Part shown: one piece after another, positions 11,403-25,041 of the stretch
Position numbering within the stretch: the stretch's first letter is position 1
How the letters are laid out: each line of letters begins with the position of its first letter
Source of the DNA: Basidiobolus meristosporus CBS 931.73
Taxonomy: Eukaryota > Basidiobolomycota > Basidiobolomycetes > Basidiobolales > Basidiobolaceae
Length of the DNA: 64,000 nucleotides
Direction: 5' to 3'
Assembly: GCA_002104905.1 (NCBI GenBank)
Contig: MCFE01000380.1
Span: forward strand, 20,219 to 84,218
The notes under the pieces: model-generated
What the model was told of the DNA's origin: nothing
What the model saw: the letters and a program-made list of their open reading frames with translations, nothing else
The model's database searches: none
Translations under genes and position numbers: made by a program

Positions 11403-12801
11403 ATGAAGTCTACCTCTAGTCTCGTCGACCCAAAAGACTCGGGCTTCGAAGGGCGAAACAGGATTTTTCTTTGGGGAAATATTGTCACCTGTGGTGATTT
11501 TTGGGCTTTCGGAGTAACCCTTCTGTTAATTCATGTTCCTGTAGTACTATTCGGTGTATTTGTGTAAGCTCTTGACCGTCATGGAAACTCTCGAATGCAA
11601 CTTGAATTCGATTTCTAGGCTTGAATACTGAAGCTAACGGTTTATATAGTTGTCCTTTTGTATATAGTAACATTAGTCCCGCCGCGGTGTTCGTCTTCGC
11701 CTACATTTATCTTGTATCTATGGCCTCGTTATTAAAAACCTCTTGGACCGACCCAGGGGTACGTACCTTAAGACCCCCACCTTCACAAGCTTTGGTTGCG
11801 AATCTTCTTTTTTGCCTTCAATTCTAGATACTTCCTCGGAATTTAGACCCAATCCAGTCTTTGGAAACCTTTGGAGAACCCACCAACTCTGTAGACAGAG
11901 TGGAACAGCCCCGTTTCTCCGCAGCATACCCTGGACTCAAGGATGTTGTGATAAACGGAGTCACAGTCAAGTTGAAGTTCTGTGATACTTGTCAACTGTA
12001 TCGTCCACCGCGGTGTAGTCACTGTAGACAATGCGACAATTGCGTGGGTTAGTAAACTAAAGAGTAAACGATAATAGCTACAACTGACAACTTCCGCTAG
12101 AACACGAGGATCATCACTGCATTTGGGTCAACAACTGCGTCGGCCGACGCAACTATCGCTACTTCTTCACGTTTATATCGAGCATATCGATTATGTGCTT
12201 CTACGTACTAGGGTTTAGTATAGCTCATCTAGTTCTTTATTGGAGAATGCAAGTGAATGAAAGCGCAACCGGCGAGTATCCGTTTCAAGAAGTACTAGCC
12301 ACCAAATTTGTCAGATATCCTTTTTTTCCGTAGACTAGCGATTGAGCGTCCTTCCATTCACGTATATGCATCATCCTTAACTAGCTTACTCTTATCCTGG
12401 CGATTTTTACGTTTGTCTTTGGGCTCTCCATCTTCGCCTTAACGGCGTATCATTTTTATCTAATATCGAAAAATATGACCACATACGAGCAGGTATATGG
12501 CCCCTTTCCCTTTCCCGGCCCATCTGATTGCTAACAGTTTCAACGCTAGCTACGGTCATCTGTCAACATCCAAGAAGCGTCGCACTCTTTCAGCTTGGGA
12601 AACATCCTTACGAACATATGCCGATTTGTCGCCCGCCCGAGCCCACCTAGGTAAATCATCACATGATAAGCTTCACAAGTAGAGTCGTTAATAACAATCC
12701 ACCGGACCATCCACCCCAGCTACATCGATTGGCACAAGGTATTCCAAGAAAGGCAGTCCAACAGCCGTCCATCCACCTCGCGTGTTAGCCCAATTGTATG
12801 A
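11403..12801 (+). CDS. ERF2: DHHC palmitoyltransferase, Erf2 type
   Basis: At least seven exons; the first three are 11403-11563, 11668-11758 and 11828-12047, and the fourth starts at 12101. The protein starts [13 protein letters not shown], then [16 protein letters not shown], which resembles the Erf2 N-terminus, with two hydrophobic helices ([14 protein letters not shown] and [13 protein letters not shown]). The cysteine-rich domain reads [16 protein letters not shown], then CDNC, then [14 protein letters not shown], so the DHHC catalytic motif is intact. Two more helices follow, then TTYEQLRS and the typical tail [13 protein letters not shown] and RPSPP. A last small exon adds [14 protein letters not shown] and ends at 12801; without that splice a stop would occur at 12654. 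Erf2 with Erf4/Shr5 palmitoylates Ras at the ER or Golgi. Family call is firm; Ras as the substrate is by analogy. Confidence 0.85.
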
Positions 12802-12958
12802 ACCCATAGAACCCCATTGATAATAGACTTGGTTAGCCGATTAATTTGCAAAAGATGTGGAATAAAAGATATTTAATTATGAGTCGACTATGGTTCGCGT
12901 TGAATATACTTTACAACGACCATTCATCATGGTGAAATGAAAATGGCAATCTTATGAT

Positions 12959-14625
12959 CTATTTCTTGGATTTGCTCTTGGAAGAAGTCACCTTCTCTTT
13001 TCTCTTCTTCACCGCCTTGGGGATCTTTGTTTTCCTTTTCTCGCGAGCCTGCTCCTTGGCTGCTTTTTTGCGTTCCTAGCAGTAAAGACGGTTGGTGTTA
13101 GGGGTGGGTTCGTGAGGGGCAGACGAGAGTCGTATATCACAAACCTTCTTCTCGTCTTTGTCTTCGAATCGCTTGCCACGGGGCTGATGATACTCTATTT
13201 CCCGCTCTTCGTCCTCGTCCTCGTCGTCCTCATCATCCTCATCCCCATCCTCATCTTCGTCACTGTCCATTTCGCTATCCTCGCTATCGCCATCGCTTTC
13301 TTCACTTTCGCTGGCGTTGACAAGATCCTCGTTGTCGAAATCCTTCAGACTAAGACCCGTGAGTTTTTGGTAGATGAGCTAAGGACGCAACATTAGACAA
13401 AAAAAACAAAGGGGAAACAAATGAGGAATGTCGTACCGCATCGCCTTCACCCTTTTGAATCTTTTCAACATCACGCTCGATATCAAACACCTCGTCCAGA
13501 TTACGGGGAATGTAGATTTGCTTGAACACTTCCTCGTCGATATCGAACTTATTCATGACCTCTGAGTCATCATGTCTTTCGGTGACCATCTTCTGAATCT
13601 GGATTGCGGTGTGAGTATACAGCAGAGGGAAACAGTGGAAAAGCCGTAAAAAACCTTATCCAATTCGGCCTCGATTTCCTCCTCGGAGGATCCGATGTTG
13701 ACGTCGGTGATGAAGTCGAACAGCTCACGAACGCTCATAACCGAGATCCCTCTCTTGCGGAAATAGTCCGTAACATTGGTACAGTCCATTCTCAAGAACT
13801 CCAAAGCGTGTGGATGGTCGTGCTCCACCGACTGGGAAACGTCGATGATATATAGTGTGCTCTTGTGATACCTAGAATTCCGGTTAGCGACATCCGAGAG
13901 AGCGCTTGGTCCAGCAGTTGAACTTCTTACAAGATGTTATATTCGCTTAAATCACCGTGAACCAGGTGACACACTTGATAAAGCTTGCGCATGTCCTTAA
14001 CCAACTGGTAGTAGAGCTGGGGATATTTCTCATCACTAACGACGGCATCCTTCAGACGAGGGTAGGCCCTATAATACGGCTTAGCTCACATACATCAATA
14101 ATGGTTATTCTGCGCGATCATACCGGCCGTTCTTATCACCCAAAAATCCCATGACCAGCACATGCATCTTTAGCAGGATGGGTTCGGGACAAGGAATGCC
14201 AGCAGAATAAAGTCTTTTGAGATTACGCATCTCCTTTTCGGCCCAGACTTTCACCATCTTACGGGGATTGTGTTTGCTGTAACCGTGTCTGAAACGGAAC
14301 TCTCCAGTGACATATCTGTCACGATCCTTGAAGGTCAAGATGGATGTCTTGTAGATCTTGACCGCTCTGTTCTCCCCATTATCCGTGACCGCGTGATACA
14401 CGTTGGCCTGAAAATCAAATCACAAAGTCAATTTGGGTACTTTGAAAAGAAGGTGGCCTAAGTTACTTCTTTTCCGGTACTGATGCAACCGTGAATCTCG
14501 TAAAACACTCCGCTGTTGAGAAGTTTGAAAAGAATGATACGTGTACGGCGGTCGAGCACTTGCTCGTTGGTGGCGCGATCCGCCTTGTCCGTGCGACGGA
14601 ATTTGTCCTGCTCTATGCCCTCCAT
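12959..14625 (-). CDS. RIO1: RIO1 atypical protein kinase
   Basis: Multi-exon gene with the RIO kinase signature. [20 protein letters not shown] at the start is followed by GCISTGKEV (the phosphate-binding loop) and [20 protein letters not shown] with the ATP lysine. The catalytic loop is [12 protein letters not shown] and the metal-binding motif [13 protein letters not shown], which is the RIO1 form. The C-terminal third is a long Asp/Glu run (near 13270-13180) followed by lysine-rich [20 protein letters not shown]1 acts in the final cytoplasmic maturation of the 40S subunit. The start at 14625 is preceded by a possible splice acceptor, so a short upstream coding exon cannot be excluded; yeast RIO1 has a longer N-terminus. 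Confidence 0.9.
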
Positions 14626-14925
14626 CTGTTTCAGAAAATACGTTGGTGTGTCGACGATGACACCTTAACCATGGTGCGGAAAAGAAAAAAAAGAAAAAAG
14701 AAATCTACCACTTGATTAGCTGGTGGATCTGAATTCGATTCGTATTGTGTCGGTTTATTGCAACAAGTAAAATAATATATAGCAGAAATTTACGATCCTC
14801 CCCCCTCAACTGGGATTGAGGGAAATAGGTACAAATGAATATACATAGCTATCCTGACAAATCATAATGTTCTATGGACAATTGATCACTCTATCTGTTG
14901 CAATGTACACTGTCATTCGGCTGGT
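14626..14925. other. Gap between RIO1 and CDC25
   Basis: A 300-base stretch holding the RIO1 upstream region with a purine run (AAAAGAAAAAA type) near 14685-14702 and the CDC25 3' flank. A missing first RIO1 exon could lie here; none can be proved. Confidence 0.4.
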
Positions 14926-16442
14926 TCAAAAACTGTTGCTACGAGACCAGCTGATAGACTTATTCTTGAGCTTTTGACTAAATGACTTGGTGAACTTGGC
15001 CATTTGCGCTTTACATTCGGTTTTGTGACATTCGTCGTCCATTTCCACGTAGTTTTGAGGCACGCAATGAGGCTTCCCAACGGTGTGCGCAAAGAAACCT
15101 CTATAGCCTCCCTCCAGTACATACAACTCGGGATAGCTTAAATGAGGGTAGTTGACAGCATTCAATTCACGATCTAAGCTGCGCAAATGATGAGCCCTGA
15201 GACGAGATGAATGATTAGCTGGTGAATCGAAGGATTATGTAATCATAGTGACAATACTTACATTCTGGGTGCTCTATGAGAGGAATATTCACAATGGAAA
15301 ACGATGATGGTTCGTTCATTGCTTGCGACCTGGGTATTCTCACGGAAGAAAGTCTCCAATGATTCTTTGGTATTCACATTGATAGCATCCTGTATATGAC
15401 CCCCCTCATATTCGTAAGGGAAGCGACAGTCGACGACAACGAGCTTGTCGAAGGAGCTGTTGTATTTACCGCCCAACACTTCACAAAGCTAAATGTCAAG
15501 TCAATTTTCCGTCCGTTGCTGATGCCAGAATTGGTAGCCACTTACTGTATCAGGAGTGATTCGTTTCAAGGTATCCTTCTTGGTGGTATGGCAGGGAAGG
15601 ATGTGGGATTCACCGTGGACGTCATCGGCCTGGAACTTGGGTGAGCCTCCATAGATAAACTCCTCTTCCAACTCGTACATGCTATGCATCTTGCGGAGCT
15701 TGGGAGGTGGGTGAGCAGCTCTGATGTTGCTCACTTGGCGAACAGGGGATAGGATTTCCTCCTCGATCATTTGGAAAGAGCTGGATCTCTTCAATTGGAA
15801 ATCACAAGGCAAGCCAAACTTGGGCGATGCTTTGGGTGGGCATCTGGGAGGAGCATTAGCAACGTGCGAGGGAAGAGCACAATGATGGGTTGATTTACCT
15901 TGCAAGTGGACTGCAAAACAGGCTCGACATACTGGGTGGTGGCATGTTCATGATCGGGCTAGCCAGCTCCATTCCTGATGACTTGCATTTGAATATGTCA
16001 TCATCATCCATGAACCCATTATTTACACTGCCCGAGACTGGGGTCTCACTTGATCTCAACGAGTCCAATAAGCAACGTCTAGGGGTTTTTGTTATGGGAC
16101 TATTCAATGGGCAAGCAGTATTAATTCACTAGCTCATGTAAACACTTTTGGTGAGAAAAGTAATCACCTCGCCTGCAGAACAAGGTTGGCATTCAGGTCA
16201 ACCGCTAACGACGAGGGTGATGGGACATGGAAATTTCTGATGAATGGAGAACGACGACAAGCCGAGTCAGGAGACAGAAGTCTTTTGCGTGGCAAATTGC
16301 AGGGTGAGGCAATACAGACAGGTGAACTGATAGCTAATGTAAAGTCATGTTTAGTTACGGCTGGCGCGACGCAGTTCAGAAACAGATCTATACCAGGCAT
16401 GTTATAAGGTATAGTGGGTGTCGAAAATTTCAACTCAAGCAA
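14926..16442 (-). CDS. CDC25: CDC25-family M-phase inducer phosphatase
   Basis: Read as about five exons, with phases fitting at each join I checked. The rhodanese-like catalytic domain is clear: VDCRFPYEYEGGHIQDAINV, then the active-site loop HCEYSSHRAPRM with the CX5R cysteine and arginine, then LRSLDRELNAVNYPHLSYPE and LYVLEGGYRGFF. The N-terminal half is rich in Ser-Pro and Thr-Pro sites (for example RLLSPDS, ITKTPRR), likely targets of regulatory kinases. CDC25 removes inhibitory phosphates from Cdk1 to start mitosis. At about 350-400 residues it is shorter than many fungal CDC25 proteins. A TATATAG-like motif lies about 100 bases upstream of the ATG (minus strand, near 16548). The start may also be the internal Met at 16398. 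Confidence 0.9.
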
Positions 16443-17810
16443 GAAAGCTAAAGCGGACCTGAAGGAGGGGAAGGAGAATAGGTTGGGGGAGATTAGTAAG
16501 AAGGGCTGGAACCACGATGCAATGATCGATACGAGCGGGCTTCTGGCTATATATGTATGATTTTTTCACGACTCGCACCAAGAATCGCGGGCGATTGTTC
16601 GGTATTAATGATTTGTATTGATCTCACTTTGTGGCTACAATCCAGCTAGTACTAAGAATGGCGACCCATTTGATTACAGTTGACGCGCATTTCCCTTAAC
16701 CACGCCCTGCTACCCATACTTAATTTGGCCAGATCTTTGGTGATTCGATGGGCGGCATTCGCGACCTCCTTGCGTGGTCAGCAACACCTAACATTTTCCT
16801 CACGCGACCATTTCTCAGCTATGATTCATTCGGTAGGTCTTTATTTACACAATCATATAGATAAATTAAATCCGCACATTACAACACACCGCTCTACCAA
16901 CCTCAAGTCGACTATGCTAGCGACACTTCATGAAATCAGCTACGCGTATTTCCAAAGAGCACAGTTTCTGTAATAAAAAGCCAGTATCTCTCATTGGCCT
17001 ATAATGTTTATATTTTCGATTGTACCATCGATGATTGGATAATTTGGACTGATTTGTTAATATTAACAGATTACAGAGTAGAAGTATAACATGCTCCGAT
17101 CTCCAATAAATTCGAGTGGAATGTTTACCAAACGATTAAGGGCCGCCTGAATACTTGCTAGATACTTAATTATTAAAACAGGATTGGACTTGTGTGACTT
17201 GGATGATAATTTGTCTACGCGCTGGTAATAGTGACCAGTAGCTCCCACCATTGTATCATCGTTGGGCAGGTTCCAGAAATACTCGTCATTCAGTAACGCT
17301 CATGATGGCATGCTCATGGTGGATATTTCGAGCAGGTAGAGACACTCGATTTAAACTTTGTTGGAGGGCTGAGAACGCTATGAAATGTTCATGAGAACAT
17401 AGCTTGGATCATATTTACGCAGCTAGTGCCAAAGCTACTAATACATCCCAATAGAAATCGAAGAGTGCATCATATCCGGTTATTTCCTAAATAGTTGGCT
17501 GAAGATTGGCTTTCCCTAGAAAGCTATTCAAAATGTTCTATTGTACACGCATATCTTCCAAAATCGACCCCGTATCTTCTTTAATAAGGAATCCGGGTTC
17601 TGCTTTCTGCTTTAACCAACTGTTTAACCATCTATCATCCAGTCCAAATAAGTATCTGGTTGTAGTATTTATATAATCATTGTAGAGACGAATAACTACG
17701 AGCTTTGTGTTGTTGCCATATCACCGCCGCCACTGCTAACGAAATCAACTTTCGTACATGACTCACTATAGTATATTTTATGCTTTCAAATCTCTAGACA
17801 ACTCTTGTTG
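16443..17810. other. 1.4 kb intergenic between CDC25 and BUD32
   Basis: AT-rich DNA with only short open frames. I see no conserved protein motif, no RNA gene and no clear repeat. The first roughly 150 bases are probably the CDC25 promoter. Confidence 0.5.
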
Positions 17811-18880
<1,070 letters not shown>

Positions 18881-19136
18881 GGTGTGTGGGAAGTCAAGAA
18901 ACACTAGCGAAGTGGGGAATATTTTTTCATCATATGAATTATCACGACGCGCAGTTGCCCATCTAACCCACCGTTAAATCCGATGTCGATTAAACTTGAG
19001 GTTTGCTGAGATGGGAATTTTTTTTCTCGAATATATATGCAGCGAAATGAAAATCAACCAATATTATTAAAATGATTCTTGACACCGCCTTTTTCCGTCT
19101 TGTGAATTGAGCTGGTGGTTGAAATTATTCTAAACG

Positions 19137-19707
19137 ATGGAGATAGTTCAAACCCGTTCCGCCCTGTTGAGTAACTACGAAGTGTTTTCCTTGCTGAAGG
19201 AACAGGAGAATGAGCGTAAGCAGCAGGTGCAGCACAAGCACCCCGAAAATCTACTCACCATCGAATTTGAGGTTAGTCTTCAACACAACCTGCCCCTTTC
19301 CTTCTGCATCCACCGGATTCAATTCCTTCCTTTCGCTGACCCTAAATTCTTAGGTTGTCCAGTTCTTAGAGGGAACTCCGAGCGGTACACAGACACCGGA
19401 GCAACTCGCAGACTTTCTGGAATCCATCAAGGATTTCGGGTTGACAAAAGCCGAGAAACTGCAGATCCTTAATCTACGACCACGCTCAGCCGTAGAGATC
19501 CATTTGGTAAAACAACTTTCGACTCGGTCAACTGGCAATACTGCGATCCTCTAACCCCACTTTTATGTTCAGTTGATTGAGGAATGCGAAGAACGGTTCT
19601 CGCAAGAACGTTTGGAGGAGCTGATCAACCTGGTCGCAGAAAAGCTTCCGCGTGATGATGATGAAGAAGTTGAGGCCGATGAAAACTCCGATCAGATGGA
19701 GGAGTAG
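19137..19707 (+). CDS. RPC17: RNA polymerase III subunit RPC9/Rpc17
   Basis: Three exons, 19137-19271, 19354-19506 and 19573-19707, all phase 0, give 140 residues. MEIVQTRSALLSNYEVFSLL is the typical start of the CRCP/Rpc17 family, followed by PSGTQTPEQLADFLESIK and LTKAEKLQILNLRPRSAVEI, which form the HRDC-like fold. The tail is acidic (DDDEEVEADENSDQMEE). Rpc17 pairs with Rpc25 to form the Pol III stalk that helps initiation. It converges with RPL9, whose stop is 162 bases away. Confidence 0.92.
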
Positions 19708-19869
19708 TGCACTGGAAATTCTTTGCCTCTACCAGTGAAAATCCCGTATAGATCACCAACATGTACACCTCTAATCAAATAAATATCTCTACTATTGGTT
19801 TGGACAAAGTAACGATTTATTGTTCGATACATGGAATTACGATGTACCAACGGATAAGTGATGATGAGC

Positions 19870-20495
19870 TTATTCGTCTTGAACAATGTGGGTCTTCTCA
19901 GAAACGTAGATACCATCCAAGAACTTACGGATATCCTTGTTCTTGGCAAGGGTGGATTGTTGGATGCTGGCAGCGGATTGAGAGACGTTGTCAATGGAGT
20001 TTCCAGAGAGAATGATCTCATCCTTTTGGGCATCGGAGTGCTTGATGGTGACTCCCTCCAACATGTTGACACGACGGATAACCTTCTCACCCAAGAAGTT
20101 ACGAATCTCAACGACCTTACCATCGTCAGAAATGTTGACGTTGATGGGGAAATGGGCATATACGAAGCGCATCTTGTAAAGGAAACCCTGATAGCTGGGC
20201 GTTAGTTGATGGTGTTGAAGGACCACTTGTTTGCTGTATTTACCTTGGTAACACCGGTGATCATGTTCTCGATGTGAGAAGCAATGGTACGAAGGCAAGC
20301 AACATGCTTACGGGCACCGTGCCAGACAACAAGTCTAACCTTGTTCTGGGAGATCTTCTTGATCTCCATTTCGACGTGACCAAAGTTCTTGGTAAGAGTA
20401 CCACGAGGTCCCTTGACACGAACCAATCTAGACTTCACATCAACAGTAACTCCCTCGGGGATGGTGATTTCTTCCTCCTTGTAGATGTCTTTCAT
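19870..20495 (-). CDS. RPL9: Cytosolic 60S ribosomal protein uL6 (RPL9)
   Basis: Exon 1 is 20495-20244 and exon 2 is 20187-19870, both phase 0, giving 189 residues, the usual length. [20 protein letters not shown] is the family start; [12 protein letters not shown] and [12 protein letters not shown] are conserved, and exon 2 begins [17 protein letters not shown]. The C-terminus [12 protein letters not shown] matches RPL9. The protein sits near the sarcin-ricin loop and factor-binding site of the large subunit. Confidence 0.95.
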
Positions 20496-20931
20496 CTTGA
20501 ACTGCTATCCCTGATAAAAACGCACGGTCAGTCAACGTTTCAAAGTAAAGACGCTTCGCAAATGGCTGGATGGCTCATTTCGTTAAGCAGATACTAACCA
20601 CACGGTAAGGGAAATGGGTGAACGGATGAGATTGGAAAAAAGAGGAAGAATAGTTCTTCAAGTCAGCCCCATTTGTATCGGTTCTCTGAGCCAACCAATC
20701 AATCCATGCAAAAAAAATTTCCTCGATCCAACGTTGACAATTTCTGGTCGCTGTGGTGCTTTTGCCACAGTCCAGGATTTGCTCAGATTCGATGGATAGG
20801 GTCAGCAAACACAAACAATCGAGATGAAAGCTTCGGAACACATAGCGATGTTAGGTTTATTGCACAACAGGTGGAAATGAACGGACCATTGATCGTAATA
20901 AACAATGAAGGGCCATGATGCTCTTCTATGC
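20496..20931. other. RPL9 upstream region and MPDU1 3' flank
   Basis: 436 bases. The first part is the RPL9 leader, possibly with a 5' UTR intron, since a CAG-like acceptor lies just before the ATG; the rest is the MPDU1 3' region. No other gene seen. Confidence 0.4.
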
Positions 20932-21753
20932 TTAGAAAATCTTGGCCTTCTTCTTGGCATCAGCCTTGCTGGTGGCATTCCAGTAGTAAACCATTTGCAA
21001 GGCAAGAATTCCATTAACGATGGAGCTGAGCAAGAAACCGGCCAACATGATGTTGTCGTCCACCTCTTGGAGGGTGGTGAAGACTCTGGCGGCTGCTCCA
21101 GCGAAGTAATTGAAAATGGTAAATGCTGATAATTGTCCAGTATTTCCATTTTTGTAGTTGGACAAAATCTGTGGGATACGGCTCATAAGTACGATGGGTA
21201 CATTGGCAGCGTAGAGGATCGATATCTGACTCTCGCTAACTAGCGAGGGATCGTACAAGGCATAAAAGGCGACGGCACAAGTAACAACGGCCAAAACAGA
21301 GCCCATGGTTTGTCTGCCATAAAAGAGAATCAGCGCCAAAATGATGATGTCTTGAATGGTGATGAAGAAGCTTTCTCCAAAGGTACTAAAAGGATTGCCG
21401 GCTCTCAAATTGTATGCTAGGGTAACCAGATAAGCGAATGTTTCCAAGATATACGAAGATAAGCTTAAGCCTCGCGCAGAGCGGCCCTGAACGATCTTGA
21501 GAATTTGAGGCACCTTGACGATGGAGCCTCCGGCAACAATGCCAAAGCCAAGTCCTTTAGAAATGGCGTATTTCAAACAAGGAACATCGGTGATGTTTAG
21601 GTTCTCCACTAATTCAACATAGCACTTGTCACCTAAAATGGCGACAGCTGGCGTTTTCAAGATTCCAGGAAGTTGCATTTGAAAATGGTTGGGTGATACA
21701 CTTGCCAAAGGACTATATGCGTTTACTTTTAAGATGCAGCGTCTGTATCTCAC
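20932..21753 (-). CDS. MPDU1: MPDU1 (Lec35), dolichol-sugar utilisation PQ-loop protein
   Basis: A single-exon protein of up to 273 residues with two PQ-loop repeats: GGSIVKVPQILKIVQG and MSRIPQILSNYKNG. Hydrophobic helices between them give about seven membrane spans. The block ISKGLGFGIVAGG and the C-terminal FTTLQEVDD and lysine-rich AKKKAKIF tail (an ER-retrieval type ending) agree with MPDU1. The protein is needed in the ER for use of dolichol-phosphate mannose and glucose in N-glycan and GPI assembly. The start may instead be the Met at 21678 (MQLPGILK); the first 25 residues lack clear support. MPDU1 is missing from budding yeasts, which fits a non-yeast fungus. Confidence 0.9.
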   Translation of the reverse strand: MRYRRCILKVNAYSPLASVSPNHFQMQLPGILKTPAVAILGDKCYVELVENLNITDVPCLKYAISKGLGFGIVAGGSIVKVPQILKIVQGRSARGLSLSSYILETFAYLVTLAYNLRAGNPFSTFGESFFITIQDIIILALILFYGRQTMGSVLAVVTCAVAFYALYDPSLVSESQISILYAANVPIVLMSRIPQILSNYKNGNTGQLSAFTIFNYFAGAAARVFTTLQEVDDNIMLAGFLLSSIVNGILALQMVYYWNATSKADAKKKAKIF

Positions 21754-21994
21754 GTGACCTCCATGATACGTCTAATCCGGTAAGTTATTGGAATTGGCAG
21801 GCGTGCTCGAAGTAAAAACAATAGTTACCAAGTAGGGTTGGTGGCTACGAGCCAATCGCGTACCTATGAACGACCGTATTACATGGATACCGCTAATTGG
21901 CTCGCAGTATATTTAGCACTAAGGTTGGTGTGGGCTTTGGATGACACTATAATATAACATTTATTCAATTAAACAACTATACAAAAAGGGGCAT

Positions 21995-24900
21995 TCAAGA
22001 CTCTAGCTCGGTGGTGCTTCGTTCACGATATTCGCGTAAGATTTGATCGTCGGGCTTGGTCAGTCTCCATTTTGGCAATTCGTACTTGCGTCTTTTTGGT
22101 GTTTGTCCAGTGGAAATATCCATCTTGATCTTCTCATTCACCAAGCAGTTGATATCACGCTTCGATGCCATCAGTTGCTCGAACGCTGAACTGTAGAACG
22201 AGTTCAGCATGTCTTTGTTTTCGGTAAATAGTGCAGTCCGTTCATTCTCATGCTTCGACAAATCGTTCTGCAGATCTTTGAAGGCGGATTTCGAGGCCTG
22301 TAGGTCTTCGGATATCAGAGCGGAGAGCTTGGATAACGCTTCCTTGTTGTCCTTGATATATTGCTGGGATACAGCCAGGGACTCGGCGTTGGATTCACTT
22401 AGCTCGTCCAAGTTTTTACTGACCGAGGTATTCAGCTCTTCCACGTGAGTGTTCAAAGTCGATTGCACATGGGTGGATGCCACATCGAGGTTTTGGCTGT
22501 GTTGCTCAATCGATTCGGACATGGCCCGTAGCTCCTCAGTAGCCTTGGTGGAGGATTCGTTCAACGATTGAATGAATGTTTCAATCTCCTCACCAGCTTG
22601 TTTCGTAGTGGCCTCGAAGTTTGATCCAAAGGTTTGCATGGTGCTGGCATTGGTGGAATTGGTGGTCACCACGGAGTCAACCAAGTGTTGGAAGCCTTCA
22701 ACATGCTCTTCAGAAAACCCTTCGATCAGTGATGAAATGCCTTGAATCAAAGAATCTTGATCCGCTTCCGAGTTGACTCTATCAGCCTCCAAGAGCTCAG
22801 AAAGTTGAACGATCTGCAGTTTCAACTGAGAGATTTCTTCGGTGGCAGCAGCATCCACTGTCTCCATAAAATCGTGGATATACTCTTGCTGTGCCACAAG
22901 ATGGGATTTGGTTGAGGTCAGGATTGATTCCACACCGCCTTCGATATCGTGATAAACATCTAGTATTTGAGTCTTCTGCTTTCCTAGCTCACTCTTAATA
23001 TCATCGAAGAGCTGGCCAGAGGTTTGCCGAAATTCTTCGGTGAATTGCTGGGCGAATTTCTGCATTTCGAGTCGAAGGGCATCAAACTCGCCGTGTCGAG
23101 TTTCTACAGTAGTTTGGTGTGCTTTGGCATGCTCATCGATCGCTTGAGAGTTCTCATTGAGTTGTTGGAGAGTACTGTCAGCCAGTTGCAATTTGTTTTG
23201 AAGACTTTCAATTCTTTGTTTTACAAAATTATCCATCTTCTGAACACAGCCATCAACGAACTCAATCTGTGCTTGAGCAAACTGGGTGATGTCTGAATTA
23301 AGCTTGTCAGCTTGGGAGGTAAGATCCTCTTGGAAAGTCTGGAGGAGTTGACGATTTTCAGACTCTACCCCATCTTTTCTCTCGATCTTCGCATGGAGAT
23401 TGTGAATATCTTCTATGCTACCTTCCAGAACGGACAAAAGTTCAGAGGCTGTTTTGTTGAGTTTCTCCTCCGTCTCGGCGTGAGCACGGGTCAAAACAAC
23501 TTGCTCGGCAAGAGAGACCTTGGTATCCTCTAGTGTCCTAGAGGTGTTTGCCAAGCTCTTTGAAGTGAAGTTAAGCTGCTCTTCGGTGTTGGCTAATCTG
23601 GTCTTGGTTTCGGCCAAAATGTTCATCTTCTGCTGGAACTCTTGGGTCAGGCTGGCCAATTGCTCCTGAATGGATTCGGCATGTTTGTTAAGCTCCACGA
23701 TTTGGTCTGCTCTGCTTTGGTTTTCATCCAATAGTGATTGGTAGCCGTCCATGGGCAAGTAAACCCCCTCCTTCTCTCTAGCTGCCATGAGTTCACTCTT
23801 GAGACGTTCAATTTCAGTGATATACTCTTTGATCAAGGCTTTTTTGCTCATCCTCTGGTTGGCCTGGGGCTTATTTTTGATGTTTTTGGCTTTGTTGGCA
23901 TATTCGAGGGTGCTGAGGGTCTCGTCAATATTGGACTTGGCTGGAGAGATAGTGGCGATGATACAAGTCTTTGTACGTCCACCAAGAGAGTCTTGCAGCA
24001 AACGAGTCAATTTACTCTCGCGGTAAGGAATATGTGGAGAGCGCTCGACTAGAGAGTTGATCACTCTACCCAGTGTCAGCAAACTTTGGTTGATCATTCC
24101 GGCTTCTCTAGCTCTTTTGTTCTCAGCACCTGAACGGCCGATGTTTTCCGAACCTGCCAAATCAACAAGGTTGAGCTTTCCGACAGTAAGCAAATCTTCC
24201 CCGCCGAGTACTGATTGCTTTCTGTGTACTGTAATGGTAAACACACTATGAGAACGACTGGATTTGTCGTTGTCGTTGGTTGCAGCGATCTTTCGTCGCA
24301 AGGAGCCGCGCTGCAGCAGGCTGATACCCTCCATAGCATTGTTTGCATGTATTTCTTCAAGGCCTTGGATGACTACGGTTCCTTTCTTGGAAGAATCCTC
24401 AAAAATGCGTAACTTTTTGCTGTCGTCGTCGGGACCAAGAAGGTCCTTCAGCTCTTCGTTGTATAGTTCCACAAACGATAAGCGAACAGAGAATTCAGCC
24501 TTCTCCTTTTCAAGTCTGTCGAAGAGGTTAAAAAGGGTACGAGGAATAATACCAGCTTCCTCAGTAAATGTTTGATTGACTTCATCCATATTTCCCTCCA
24601 TGGTATAGGTTTTACCGGTTCCGGTCTGTCCGTATGCAAAGATTGTACAGTTGTATCCATTCAAAACTTCCCCGAGAAATGGTTCTACGATTGAGTTGTA
24701 TAAGAGGCTTTGATCAGCCTCTGGCCCAAATGTACGGTCAAAGGCGTAGGGTCTAGAGTTTTTGTCTCCAGAGCCAATCTTCACTAGTATATCTTTGCCA
24801 GAGACGTTGACTACAAGAGGGGAGTTGTCACGTAGCTCTATCTCGTTGCGACCTCTGCGAGAAATATGAGTTAGGCTTATGGTGGGTATAGAAGTTGCTG

Positions 24901-25041
24901 CGCACATCCTTACCTGCAACGAACAACAACTTGAACGTTGCTTTCTTTGTCAGCTTGGTCTGCTTTCCGTCTCAATTCTCCCGGACGGCGACTGTGCCCT
25001 ACGTTCGTATCTACAGAGTTTGGGGTTTCAGGTCGAGACAT
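21995..25041 (-). CDS. KIF11: Kinesin-5 (BimC/Cut7/Eg5) mitotic motor
   Basis: Exon 1 is 25041-24914 and exon 2 is 24854-21995; the join gives 995 residues. Exon 1 ends NVQVVVRC and exon 2 continues GRNEIEL, the normal start of the motor. The P-loop GQTGTGKT is at residues 118-125, switch I is NDNDKSSRSHSVF and switch II is LVDLAGSE, followed by neck-linker NKAKNIKNKPQ. A long coiled-coil stalk follows. Near the C-terminus STGQTPKRRKYELP is a BimC box, with Thr961 the predicted Cdk1 site that targets the motor to the spindle. Kinesin-5 forms bipolar tetramers that push spindle poles apart. Family and structure are clear. Confidence 0.96.

Noticed and set aside
12497-12682. Separate 61-residue protein [10 protein letters not shown]
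   Set aside because: The same bases in another frame give the conserved ERF2 tail after splicing.
15258-15479. Separate rhodanese protein
   Set aside because: It is the middle exon of CDC25; phases join on both sides and the CX5R motif is the CDC25 form.
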